This document shows positions 11,532-19,102 of a stretch of 64,000 nt of DNA, one piece after another. The position numbers and the translations under genes are program-made. Origin of the DNA: Luteitalea sp. (GTDB lineage Bacteria > Acidobacteriota > Vicinamibacteria > Vicinamibacterales > Vicinamibacteraceae); NCBI GenBank assembly GCA_009377495.1, contig WHTZ01000020.1:24693-88692 (forward strand). Direction: 5' to 3'. Within the stretch, counting starts at the first letter, position 1. Each line of letters opens with the position of its first letter. The notes below the pieces were generated by a model. That model saw nothing but the letters and a program-made list of their open reading frames with translations, was not told the origin of the DNA and did no database searches.

Positions 11532-11870
11532 ATGCAGATTGATGAGCGCGTCACGGGCGACGTGACGATTTTGGATTTGAAGGGAAAGATGACGCTTGGC
11601 GAGGGGGATGAGCTCCTGAAGGACAAGGTCCACAGCCTGCTGAATCAGGGGCACAAGAAGATCCTCATCAACCTGGCCGATGTGCCGTACATCGACAGCG
11701 CCGGTCTCGGGGAGATCGTCCGGGCCTACACGACGGTGAGCCGACAGGGCGGCAAAATGAAGCTCGTCAACGTGACGAAGCGCATTGAAGATCTACTCTC
11801 CATTACCAAGCTCCTCACGGTGTTCGACACCTTCGATGCCGAACAGGACGCCGTCAGCAGCTTCGCATGA
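11532..11870 (+). CDS. STAS-domain anti-sigma factor antagonist (SpoIIAA/RsbV-like)
   Basis: A 112-residue single STAS domain. The conserved phospho-acceptor is Ser56 in VPYIDSAGLGEIV. Before it sits the usual strand ILINLADV, after it the helix VRAYTTVSRQGGKMKLVNV. In this family the unphosphorylated form captures an anti-sigma kinase and releases a sigma factor. The frame opens at 11490, but the ATG at 11532 has AGGAG upstream with suitable spacing and matches the domain edge. No partner kinase, phosphatase or sigma factor is next to it. Confidence 0.9.
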   Translation: MQIDERVTGDVTILDLKGKMTLGEGDELLKDKVHSLLNQGHKKILINLADVPYIDSAGLGEIVRAYTTVSRQGGKMKLVNVTKRIEDLLSITKLLTVFDTFDAEQDAVSSFA

Positions 11871-11922
11871 TCTGGGCGACAGCGCGCGCCACGCGCACCG
11901 ACCGTGCTAACGTCCTCTAGCC

Positions 11923-12828
11923 ATGTCTTCGTCACGCGGCGCGGACGAGCGCGGCGGGCTCGTCTCCGCCTTGGTGTACTCGCTTCGGCCCTGGCAGTGG
12001 ACGAAGAACCTGATTGTCTTTGCGCCCCTGCTCTTCGGGGGTGAGCTATTCGATTCGACGGCCGTTCTGAGGTCCACGGCCGCATTTGCGATCTTTTGCC
12101 TGCTGTCCGGCACGGTCTACCTCGCCAACGACATCCTCGACCGCGAGTCGGACCAGCGGCATCCAATCAAGGTTCGGCGGCCGATTGCATCCGGGCGGCT
12201 GCCCGTGGCCGTGGCCATCCCTGCGGCGCTCGTCCTCGGATCTGTGGCGCTCGGTGCCGCGTTCGTGCTCGACCGCTCGTTTGCCCTCATCGCCCTCACC
12301 TACGTCGGCTTGCTCCTGCTCTATTCCGGGCCGCTCAAGCATCTCGTCATCATGGACGTGCTGGCGATTGCCATCGGCTTCGTGCTGCGCGCGGCGGCTG
12401 GCGGAGCGGCGATAGACGTGCCCATCAGCCCATGGCTGCTGGTCTGCACGATTCTCCTGGCGCTCTTCCTGGCGCTGAGCAAACGGCGTCACGAGCTGGT
12501 GCTCCTGGCGGACGAGGCCGCCAATCATCGCGCGATTCTGAAGGAATATAGCCCATATTTGCTGGATCAAATGATTGCCGTGGTGGCGGCCTCGACCCTG
12601 ATCGGGTACACGTTCTACACGATGAGCCCGGAGACCGTGGCCAAGTTCGGGACCGAAAGCCTGGTACTCACGCTGCCGTTTCCGCTATACGGCATCTTTC
12701 GCTACCTTTACTTGGTCCACCGGAAGGAGAAGGGTGGAAACCCTTCCGAGGTGCTGCTCACGGATCGTCCGCTGTTACTGTGCGTGGCGCTCTGGGCGCT
12801 AGCCGTCACCATTATCATCTATCGATAG
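11923..12828 (+). CDS. UbiA-family prenyltransferase, decaprenyl-phosphate phosphoribosyltransferase-like
   Basis: A 301-residue integral membrane protein with about eight or nine hydrophobic segments. The N-terminus LRPWQWTKNLIVFAPLLF and the Asp-rich motif NDILDRESDQRHPIKVRRPIASG are those of the UbiA branch that moves phosphoribose from PRPP to a polyprenyl phosphate, the first step to decaprenyl-phosphoryl arabinose in mycobacteria. A second motif, LSKRRHEL, lies near residue 185. It sits directly before the glycosyltransferase cluster, which fits a lipid-linked sugar donor for an envelope glycan. Substrate assignment is by motif only, and other UbiA activities are possible. Confidence 0.85.
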   Translation: MSSSRGADERGGLVSALVYSLRPWQWTKNLIVFAPLLFGGELFDSTAVLRSTAAFAIFCLLSGTVYLANDILDRESDQRHPIKVRRPIASGRLPVAVAIPAALVLGSVALGAAFVLDRSFALIALTYVGLLLLYSGPLKHLVIMDVLAIAIGFVLRAAAGGAAIDVPISPWLLVCTILLALFLALSKRRHELVLLADEAANHRAILKEYSPYLLDQMIAVVAASTLIGYTFYTMSPETVAKFGTESLVLTLPFPLYGIFRYLYLVHRKEKGGNPSEVLLTDRPLLLCVALWALAVTIIIYR

Positions 12829-12850
12829 AGAGGGCCGGATCGGGCCGCGC

Positions 12851-13657
12851 ATGGCCGACCGTCATCAACCCATGTCCGAGTTCACTGTACGTTCCGATCA
12901 CGTCGACGTCGAGGACATCATGCGTCAGATCCGGGCGCGGGTCCGTGAGAAGCGGGGCGTCGACTACACCGAGCAGGAGCTTCACGAGCTGGCATCGGTG
13001 CGGCTCGAGCAATTTCTCGACCCGCAGTCCGTCCGCTCTGAGTTGCTCAAGGCGTATCGCGAGCGCCAGGACATGCCCCCCAACTATGCCTTCGACGCCG
13101 ATACGCTGTACGCGTCGTCTCGGGGAAGCGTTGGCGGTGTGCTCCTGTTCATCCGGCGCTTGCTCAACCCGGTCTTGAAGCTGTTCTTCAATCCCAACGT
13201 CGTGAGCCACGTGCTGCACCTGCAGAGCAGAATGAACGACCACTTTCTCCAGCGCGACCCCCTGCACTTCGAGCTCTTCCACAACATCGTCGTAGAGCTG
13301 ACGAGGCTGGGCGTTGAAAACCGCAACCTGAAGATGCGGATCGAGTCCATTCAGAGTCGCCTCGACTTTCATGAGCGACGCGCGCGCGCGCTCGAGGGAG
13401 TCGTCGAGTACCGCGCGGGGGCGTCATCCAAGGAAGACGAGGGGACGGAAGCGGAGGCCGAGGGCGAGCGCGGAAGCCGGCGACGACGGCGGCGCCGTGG
13501 CCGGAAGCGCCCCCCCGGACCGAATCAGGAATCAGGGATCGGGAATCGGGAATCGGGAATAGGGGGCCGGGAAGAGCCGCCCGGTGAACGCACAGCCCCG
13601 ACGGCCACACCCTCGGCGGGCGAGCGGCCCGACGACTCTTCGACGTCCGAGACGTGA
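12851..13657 (+). CDS. Hypothetical protein, helical with basic low-complexity tail, next to glycosyltransferases
   Basis: A 268-residue protein of no recognised family. Residues 1-75 are helical and charged (VEDIMRQIRARVREKRGVDYTEQEL). About 95-120 form a moderately hydrophobic segment (SVGGVLLFIRRLLNPVLKLFF) that could touch the membrane. Residues 120-190 look like coiled coil. The tail from about 195 is Glu-rich, then basic (GSRRRRRRRGRKRPPG), then Pro/Ser-rich. Part of the tail, ESGIGNRESGIGGREE, is written by a G3N4 heptad DNA repeat, so it is repeat-derived. The stop overlaps the next glycosyltransferase GTG by four bases (GTGA), implying coupled translation and a role in the same glycan locus. 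Confidence 0.75.
   Translation: MADRHQPMSEFTVRSDHVDVEDIMRQIRARVREKRGVDYTEQELHELASVRLEQFLDPQSVRSELLKAYRERQDMPPNYAFDADTLYASSRGSVGGVLLFIRRLLNPVLKLFFNPNVVSHVLHLQSRMNDHFLQRDPLHFELFHNIVVELTRLGVENRNLKMRIESIQSRLDFHERRARALEGVVEYRAGASSKEDEGTEAEAEGERGSRRRRRRRGRKRPPGPNQESGIGNRESGIGGREEPPGERTAPTATPSAGERPDDSSTSET
13535..13566 (+). repeat. G3N4 heptad repeat inside a coding region
   Basis: GGG tracts begin at 13535, 13541, 13548 and 13555, with GGGGG at 13562. They are spaced mostly by aatc or aata, giving period 7. Five G-tracts with 3-4 base loops meet the simple rule for a G-quadruplex. The repeat encodes a Gly/Ser/Asn/Glu tail in the gene above. Confidence 0.8.
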
Positions 13658-15045
13658 AGCTCGCGGTTGTCGTCCAGCGGTACGGTGCCGAGATCAACGG
13701 CGGGGCCGAGCTCCACGCACGGTACATCGCCGAACGGCTCGCTCGGCGCCACGATGTCGACGTTTTGACGACGTGCGCCCGTGATTACGTCACGTGGGCC
13801 GATGCCTATCCCGCCGGCGAGGATCGCGTGAACGGGTTACGCGTGCGCCGTTTCCCGGTCGCGCGCGAGCGTCGCCCGGACGACTTTGGCCGGTTATCGC
13901 TCCGCGTCTTCCAGAACCAGCACTCGTTGGCCGACGAGCTCGCGTGGCTGACGACCGAGGGTCCGACGAGTCCGGCACTCGTGGCGCATCTTGCGTCGGA
14001 GCGCGAGGCCTACGACTACTTCATCTTTTTCAGCTATCGCTACTACCACGCGTATCACGGCGTGCGCACCGTACCACAACGCGCCATCTTGGTTCCGACG
14101 GCGGAACGGGACGCGGCGATTGGCCTCGCGCTGTTCCCGCCAATTTTCCGTGCCGTGCGGGCGATCATGTACAACTCGCCCGAGGAACGTGCGATGATCG
14201 GCGCCATCGCCAACAACCAGGCGGTGCCGGGCGTCGTGGTCGGAGTGTCGTCTCACATCCCGGAGCGAGCTCACCCTGAGCGCTTCCGCCAAAAGTACGG
14301 GATCAGCGGGCCATTCGTGCTCTACGTTGGCCGCATCGACGAGAACAAAGGGTGTGCCGAGCTGTTTCGCTTCTTTCTGCGCCAGGTGGCGGCACGAAGC
14401 GGTGCCTTGCGGCTGGTGTTGGTGGGGAACTCCATTCTGCCCATCCCGGAGCATTCCTCTATCCGCCATCTCGGCTTCGTGTCGGATGAGGACAAGTTCG
14501 ATGCGATCGCGGCGTGCGAGGTGTTGGTCATGCCGTCGTTCTTCGAGAGCCTGTCGATGGTGACGCTCGAGGCATGGGCGCTCGGTCGGCCGGTGCTCGC
14601 CAACGGTCGGTGTGACGTTCTGGTCGGGCAGTGCCTGCGGAGCAACGCGGGCCTCTTCTACGAGAACGGCGCCGAGTTCACTGAGGCGCTGCGCGTTCTG
14701 TGGACCAATCGCGTCCTGAATCGAACCATGGGGCAGTCGGGCCGCGAGTACTTCCAGCGCCACTACAGGTGGCCCGTGATCGATCGCAAGTACGAGGAGA
14801 CGCTGGCGGACCTTGCCGCCGCGGATCGTCGCGGCCCGTGTGCCTGCACGATCGAGCCGCTACCTGGTTGGTTCAGACGCCGGCGACGCGAGATCGTGCC
14901 GGCCAATACGGTCCTGGCGGCCATACCGGCGCGACAGCTCGGCCACGCCCACGATGCGGCCATGTCTTCGCGCAACCGGCAGTCGCGGCGCGACTCCGAC
15001 CGGCTTCGTGCCCGGCCGCGAAGAGCGCGGCGTCTTGATCAGTGA
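13654..15045 (+). CDS. GT4-type glycosyltransferase (copy A)
   Basis: A 463-residue retaining glycosyltransferase of GT-B fold. The N-terminal domain starts VKLAVVVQRYGAEINGGAEL, a nucleotide-sugar fold with a Gly-rich loop. The C-terminal domain has VLYVGRIDENKGCAELF and the donor-site motif MPSFFESLSMVTLEAWALGRPVLA, which contains the family E-x7-E. It is clearly paralogous to the gene at 17379 (VQRYGA, VLTTCARDYVTW and VRRF.VARER are shared). The last ~70 residues after LADLAAADRRGPC are Arg-rich and have no match in the paralogue, so they may be a read-on tail. The GTG start overlaps the upstream stop. Substrate unknown. Confidence 0.88.
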   Translation: MKLAVVVQRYGAEINGGAELHARYIAERLARRHDVDVLTTCARDYVTWADAYPAGEDRVNGLRVRRFPVARERRPDDFGRLSLRVFQNQHSLADELAWLTTEGPTSPALVAHLASEREAYDYFIFFSYRYYHAYHGVRTVPQRAILVPTAERDAAIGLALFPPIFRAVRAIMYNSPEERAMIGAIANNQAVPGVVVGVSSHIPERAHPERFRQKYGISGPFVLYVGRIDENKGCAELFRFFLRQVAARSGALRLVLVGNSILPIPEHSSIRHLGFVSDEDKFDAIAACEVLVMPSFFESLSMVTLEAWALGRPVLANGRCDVLVGQCLRSNAGLFYENGAEFTEALRVLWTNRVLNRTMGQSGREYFQRHYRWPVIDRKYEETLADLAAADRRGPCACTIEPLPGWFRRRRREIVPANTVLAAIPARQLGHAHDAAMSSRNRQSRRDSDRLRARPRRARRLDQ

Positions 15046-15049
15046 CGAC

Positions 15050-16252
15050 ATGACTCGGCCTCCTGTGCACCAAGTTCTGGCGTCGCTGGCCTACGGCGAT
15101 GCGATTGGCCACGAGGTGATTGGCATCCAGCGTGTGCTGCGCGAATCCGGTTATCGATCGGACATCTTCGTCGAGACCGCGGAGCCGCGCGTCGCTGCGG
15201 TAAGCCGCGACTACCGGGATCTCATCGACGATTGCACCGAAGAGCACGTCCTCATCCACCACTTCTCGATTGGTTCGGTGGCCTCTCGCGTCGCGTATGC
15301 GCTGCCCGCGAAGATGCTGCTCGTCTACCACAACATCACACCACCCGAGTACTTCCTCGGCGTGCACCCCCTGCTCGTGCAGCAATGCTTCATGGGTCGA
15401 CGGGAGCTATCGGCGTACGCTGGGCGGTGCGTGCTGGCCGTGGGCGACTCGGAGTACAACCGTCAAGAGCTCGAGGCGATTGGATTTCCACGCACGGATG
15501 TCCTCCCGGTGGTGCCGGATTTCTCACACCTCGATGTCACGCCCCAGTGCCTGATGGCCGGCGGTTTCGACGATGACTGGACGAATATCCTGTTTGTCGG
15601 CCGCGTGGTGCCGAGCAAGAAGCTCGACGATGTGATTCGCTTTTTCCACGCTTATCGCACGTTGTACAACCCCCGCTCGCGGCTGTTGCTCGTGGGATCC
15701 CACGCCGGCTTCGAATCGTACTACGCCATGTTGCAGCAGCTCATCGTGCGACTCCGCACGCCTGATGTCTTCTTCTTTGGGCACGTCAGCAACGAGGAGC
15801 TCACGGCGTTCTACGACGTCGCTGATCTCTTCCTGTGCGCCAGCGAGCACGAAGGGTTCTGCGTGCCGCTCGTCGAAGCGTTCTACAAGCGCGTGCCCGT
15901 CGTCGCATACGCGGCGGCAGCCGTGCCTGCCACGCTGGACGGAGCGGGCATCCTGTATGAAACCAAGCAACCCGTGGAGATCGCCGCGCTGATGGATACC
16001 GTCCTGAAAGACGACGATCTCCGCGAGCGCCTTCTTTCTGCGCAGGATGCCGCGCTGGATCGCCTTCGGAGGCGTGACTTTGCCGCGCTGCTCCTGCGCT
16101 TTGTCGAACAAGCCGTCGCCGCCTCGCCCACCGCGCCACGCGTGACACACGATTTCTGGCAGCAGTTCGCGCACAACGAGCGGTTGGCCGACATCCGACA
16201 GTATCGGCCTGCGGCGTTTCTGGCCTTGCCGCAGGCAGAGGAGAGTGAGTAG
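15050..16252 (+). CDS. GT4-type glycosyltransferase (copy B)
   Basis: A 400-residue GT-B glycosyltransferase. The open frame extends upstream to 14813, but homology starts at the ATG at 15050 (MTRPPVHQVLASLAYGDAIGHEVIG), just after the previous stop. Landmarks are LLVYHNITPPEYFLGVHPLLVQQC, ILFVGRVVPSKKLDDVIRFF and the C-terminal CASEHEGFCVPLVEAFYKRVPVVAYAAAAVPATL, which carries the E-x7-E donor motif. It is paralogous to the next gene (YHNITP, GDS.YNRQELE and SEHEGFCVPLVEA are shared). It ends 52 bases before the next gene, in a gap filled by a heptad repeat. Confidence 0.88.
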   Translation: MTRPPVHQVLASLAYGDAIGHEVIGIQRVLRESGYRSDIFVETAEPRVAAVSRDYRDLIDDCTEEHVLIHHFSIGSVASRVAYALPAKMLLVYHNITPPEYFLGVHPLLVQQCFMGRRELSAYAGRCVLAVGDSEYNRQELEAIGFPRTDVLPVVPDFSHLDVTPQCLMAGGFDDDWTNILFVGRVVPSKKLDDVIRFFHAYRTLYNPRSRLLLVGSHAGFESYYAMLQQLIVRLRTPDVFFFGHVSNEELTAFYDVADLFLCASEHEGFCVPLVEAFYKRVPVVAYAAAAVPATLDGAGILYETKQPVEIAALMDTVLKDDDLRERLLSAQDAALDRLRRRDFAALLLRFVEQAVAASPTAPRVTHDFWQQFAHNERLADIRQYRPAAFLALPQAEESE

Positions 16253-16277
16253 GCGTCAGCGACTAGCATTACCCGTT

Positions 16278-16308
16278 GGGCATTGGGCATTAGGCATTGA
16301 GCATTGGG
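16278..16308 (+). repeat. Heptad repeat between two glycosyltransferase genes
   Basis: Five units of gggcatt/aggcatt/gagcatt at period 7 (G-tracts start at 16278, 16285, 16292, 16299 and 16306) fill the gap before the next glycosyltransferase. The last unit runs into its ATG at 16310, so the repeat supplies the sequence where a Shine-Dalgarno would lie. Confidence 0.8.
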
Positions 16309-16309
16309 C

Positions 16310-17374
16310 ATGATCATCCACCAGTGGGTTCCTGCCGCACACCGAGGCGACGCCATCGGGGACAGCGCTCGGCGCGTGCGGGATCTCCTGCGTACCCGCG
16401 GACACGAGGCAGACGTCTTTGCGCTCACCATGGATGACGAGCTCCGGGGCGACGTGCGGCCGTTTGGGCATCCATCTGCTCGAGCGGGCGACATGACGAT
16501 CTTTCACTTCGCGCTGCCCTCGCCGATGACCGCGGCGTTCGCGACGCTGGAGTGTGCGCGCGTCCTGCAATATCACAACATCACGCCCGCGCACTTCTTC
16601 GCGGGCTATGACAGAGAGCTCTACCGCCTGGCCCAACTGGGTCGAGCCGAGCTTCGGACGCTGGTTGGCCAAGTGGATCTGGCGCTTGGTGACTCGGCTT
16701 ACAACCGGCAGGAGCTCGAGAATTTGGGCTTTGCGCCAACCGGCGTGATGCCGATTGCCGTCAACACGGCCCGCATCACGCAGGCGCCGCGGCGGCCCGC
16801 CCTCGAGCGCGTGCTGGACGATGGGCTGGTAAACTTCCTGTTCGTGGGACGCGTGGCGCCGAACAAGCGCATCGAGGACACACTCTTACTCGCTGAGCAC
16901 TACAAGCGCTACGTGGACGCTGATTACCGCTTCATCTTCGTGGGCAAACATGACGCGGTCCCGTCATACTTCGCGGCGATCCGCGCGCTCGTCGCCCGGT
17001 TCCAAATGCTGCCGGACCGGTTCATCTTTACTGGCCCGGTGCCAGATGAGGATCTGGCAACGTTCTATCGTCAGGCGTCCGTCTATCTCTCGCTGAGCGA
17101 CCACGAGGGCTTTTGTGTGCCGCTCGTCGAGGCGATGGCAGCCGATGTCCCGGTGCTGGCCTACGGCGCCGGCGCGGTGCCGGAAACCCTGGGTGGGGCG
17201 GGCGTCCTGTTCTCGACCAAGAACTTCGAGTACGCGGCCGAGCTGCTGGCGATCCTGGCCTACGATGCGGATGTGCGGCAGCGCATCATCGAGGGGCAAC
17301 GGCAGCGGCTCGCCGCGTTTAGCGACGCAGCCATCGAGCGTCACCTCGATGCCTTGCTCGCGGAGCTCGCGTAG
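16310..17374 (+). CDS. GT4-type glycosyltransferase (copy B')
   Basis: A 354-residue GT-B glycosyltransferase, paralogue of the preceding gene. It starts MIIHQWVPAAHRGDAIGDSARRV and has LQYHNITPAHFFAGYDRELYRLAQLGR, NFLFVGRVAPNKRIEDTLLLAEHY and SDHEGFCVPLVEAMAADVPVLAYGAGAVPETLGGAGVLF. ATG 16310 is preferred; a TTG two codons upstream (16304) is possible. No ribosome site is seen because a heptad repeat occupies the leader, so translation may depend on read-through from the upstream gene. It is followed four bases later by the copy A' gene. Confidence 0.87.
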   Translation: MIIHQWVPAAHRGDAIGDSARRVRDLLRTRGHEADVFALTMDDELRGDVRPFGHPSARAGDMTIFHFALPSPMTAAFATLECARVLQYHNITPAHFFAGYDRELYRLAQLGRAELRTLVGQVDLALGDSAYNRQELENLGFAPTGVMPIAVNTARITQAPRRPALERVLDDGLVNFLFVGRVAPNKRIEDTLLLAEHYKRYVDADYRFIFVGKHDAVPSYFAAIRALVARFQMLPDRFIFTGPVPDEDLATFYRQASVYLSLSDHEGFCVPLVEAMAADVPVLAYGAGAVPETLGGAGVLFSTKNFEYAAELLAILAYDADVRQRIIEGQRQRLAAFSDAAIERHLDALLAELA

Positions 17375-17378
17375 CGCT

Positions 17379-18638
17379 ATGCGAATTGCGTTCATCGTCC
17401 AGCGATATGGCGCGGACATTCTCGGCGGCTCGGAGTATTCCTGCCGGTTGATTGCCGAACGGATGGCGTCGCGCCACGAGGTCGAGGTCCTCACGACCTG
17501 CGCGCGCGACTACGTGACCTGGAAAAACGAGTACGCCGAAGGGATGGACAGGATTCGCGGTGTCGCGGTGCGAAGGTTCGCCGTCGCACGAGAGCGCGAC
17601 ATTGCGACGTTCAATCGCTATTCGAACTGGATCTTCCACTATCCGCACACGGCCGATGACGAGCTCGAGTGGCTCACGCAGCAGGGGCCCTGGTGCCCGG
17701 CGCTCCTCGAGTACCTCGAACGTTGCCACTCGTCGTACGACCTGTTGATCTTCTTCACGTATTTGTATGCGCCCACCGTCCTGGGGCTGAAGATCGCGCC
17801 GTCGCGCAGCATTCTCGTCCCCACGGCACACGACGAGCCGGCCATCCGCCTGGACCTCTATAAGGAGGTGTTCTCGCTGCCGGCGGCGATGGCGTACCAG
17901 ACGAACGCCGAGCGGCGGTTCGTGAGCGATACGTTCCGCATCACCGCCCGCGTCGAGGAGGTGATTGGCTGCGGCGTAGACCTCCCGCCGCCATCATCCG
18001 ATCCGCGGCGGCGCGGTGAGGCCCCGGCAGACGCTGGCGAGGCGGCGCCATCGCATCCCCCTCGACGCGAGAACGGTCGGAGCCATAGCCGAGGATGGAT
18101 GTTCCGTCGCCGGCATCGGCTCTACGGGCCAATGGTGCTCTACGGGGGACGCATCGATCCTGGCAAGGGCTGCGAAGAGCTTTTCGAATACTTCAGTACC
18201 TACGCGGCCGAGGGCGGCGACGCGATGCTCGTCCTGATGGGTGCGAAGCTCATGCCGATTCCGGATGCCCCGTCGGTGCGCTTTGCGGGCTTGCTCTCCG
18301 AAGTCGAGCGTACGGCAGCGCTCGAAGCCGCCACGGTGGTCGCTGTCCCATCACCCTTCGAGAGCTTGTCGCTGCTCGCGCTCGAGTCGTTTGCGGCCGG
18401 GACGCCGATTCTCGCCAATGCCCGCAGCGAGGTGGTCGTGGAGCACTGTCGCGCGAGCAATGCCGGGCTCTACTACGCGGACAAGGATGAGTTCGTCGAG
18501 TGCCTGAAAGTCCTCCTGTCGGACGCGCGGCTGCGTGCGTCGATGGGACGTCACGGTCGCGACTACGTACGGCGCAACTACCGCTGGGACGTGGTCTTGT
18601 CCAAGTACGAAAAGCTCATGGCCGCCGTTCGCGCCTAG
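17379..18638 (+). CDS. GT4-type glycosyltransferase (copy A') with low-complexity insert
   Basis: A 419-residue GT-B glycosyltransferase, paralogue of the gene at 13654. The frame opens upstream, but the ATG at 17379, four bases past the previous stop, begins the homologous MRIAFIVQRYGADILGGSEY. The C-terminal domain has MVLYGGRIDPGKGCEELFEYF and VPSPFESLSLLALESFAAGTPILA. Between GVDLPPPSSDP and FRRRHRLYGPM there is an insert of about 40 residues rich in Arg, Pro, Ala and Ser, absent from the paralogue, at about 17985-18105. It falls at the junction of the two Rossmann domains, where extra length may be tolerated. It ends the glycan cluster. Confidence 0.87.
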   Translation: MRIAFIVQRYGADILGGSEYSCRLIAERMASRHEVEVLTTCARDYVTWKNEYAEGMDRIRGVAVRRFAVARERDIATFNRYSNWIFHYPHTADDELEWLTQQGPWCPALLEYLERCHSSYDLLIFFTYLYAPTVLGLKIAPSRSILVPTAHDEPAIRLDLYKEVFSLPAAMAYQTNAERRFVSDTFRITARVEEVIGCGVDLPPPSSDPRRRGEAPADAGEAAPSHPPRRENGRSHSRGWMFRRRHRLYGPMVLYGGRIDPGKGCEELFEYFSTYAAEGGDAMLVLMGAKLMPIPDAPSVRFAGLLSEVERTAALEAATVVAVPSPFESLSLLALESFAAGTPILANARSEVVVEHCRASNAGLYYADKDEFVECLKVLLSDARLRASMGRHGRDYVRRNYRWDVVLSKYEKLMAAVRA

Positions 18639-18649
18639 TGTCCTGTCCA

Positions 18650-18820
18650 CTAGACATCTTCTAGGGCCGAAGTCGTGAGAGATGAAGCAAGTTTTCTGAA
18701 GGGCGGCCTTAGAAGCTGTCTTAGGCGCGGCCGCCGTCGGCGGCCGCGCATCTAGTAGCGAAGATCCGCCCCACCGTGGTTCGCCCTAGGCTCGGCGGTT
18801 TGAGGCGGAGCTTCGCTACC
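18650..18820 (+). repeat. Double-hairpin repeat element, copy A
   Basis: About 171 bases match, at roughly 85-90 percent by eye, the reverse complement of 24808-24977. The copy holds a GC palindrome (GCGCGGCCGCC at 18725, GGCGGCCGCGC to 18749). It also has a pair of 16-base arms, GTAGCGAAGATCCGCC (18755-18770) and GGCGGAGCTTCGCTAC (18804-18819), with one mismatch. It contains no ORF of its own. This resembles a MITE or a structured REP-type element. Confidence 0.85.
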
Positions 18821-19102
18821 AGCTCCCTCCAATATCCAAGTTCGTGGAGCGGCAATCCGACCCTCCAGATCAACTGCGGTGGGCCACTTTGGACAACCGC
18901 CAGCGTCGCGAGTCTTTCCGGTTTACGTGCGGCTGGGCTACTGGCCACGATCTTGCTTATCATTTCATAAGGGCCCCACCAAAACTGGGATGACGCGGGT
19001 TGAGCGCGAGGAGCACCCGTGGTCGGTCGGCGTCCGGGCCCGCCCCGGGGAAACGACACCCGCGAAGCGCTCTTAGCCACAGGCTTCTGTGAGGAGGGTG
19101 TG
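18821..19102. other. Leader region before a TonB receptor gene, no clear gene
   Basis: With element A this makes 464 bases between genes. The minus strand is open through most of it (a frame reading SSQFWWGPYEMISKIVAS and PPQLIWRVGLPLHELGYW), which could be a decayed coding fragment, but I do not recognise it. A Shine-Dalgarno (GAGGAGGG, 19091-19098) precedes the receptor ATG. Confidence 0.5.

Noticed and set aside
18650..18820. Structured element as a riboswitch or small RNA gene
   Set aside because: Its inverted copy at 24.8 kb precedes a different kind of gene and both carry palindromes typical of mobile repeats. I see no ligand-binding core that matches a known riboswitch.
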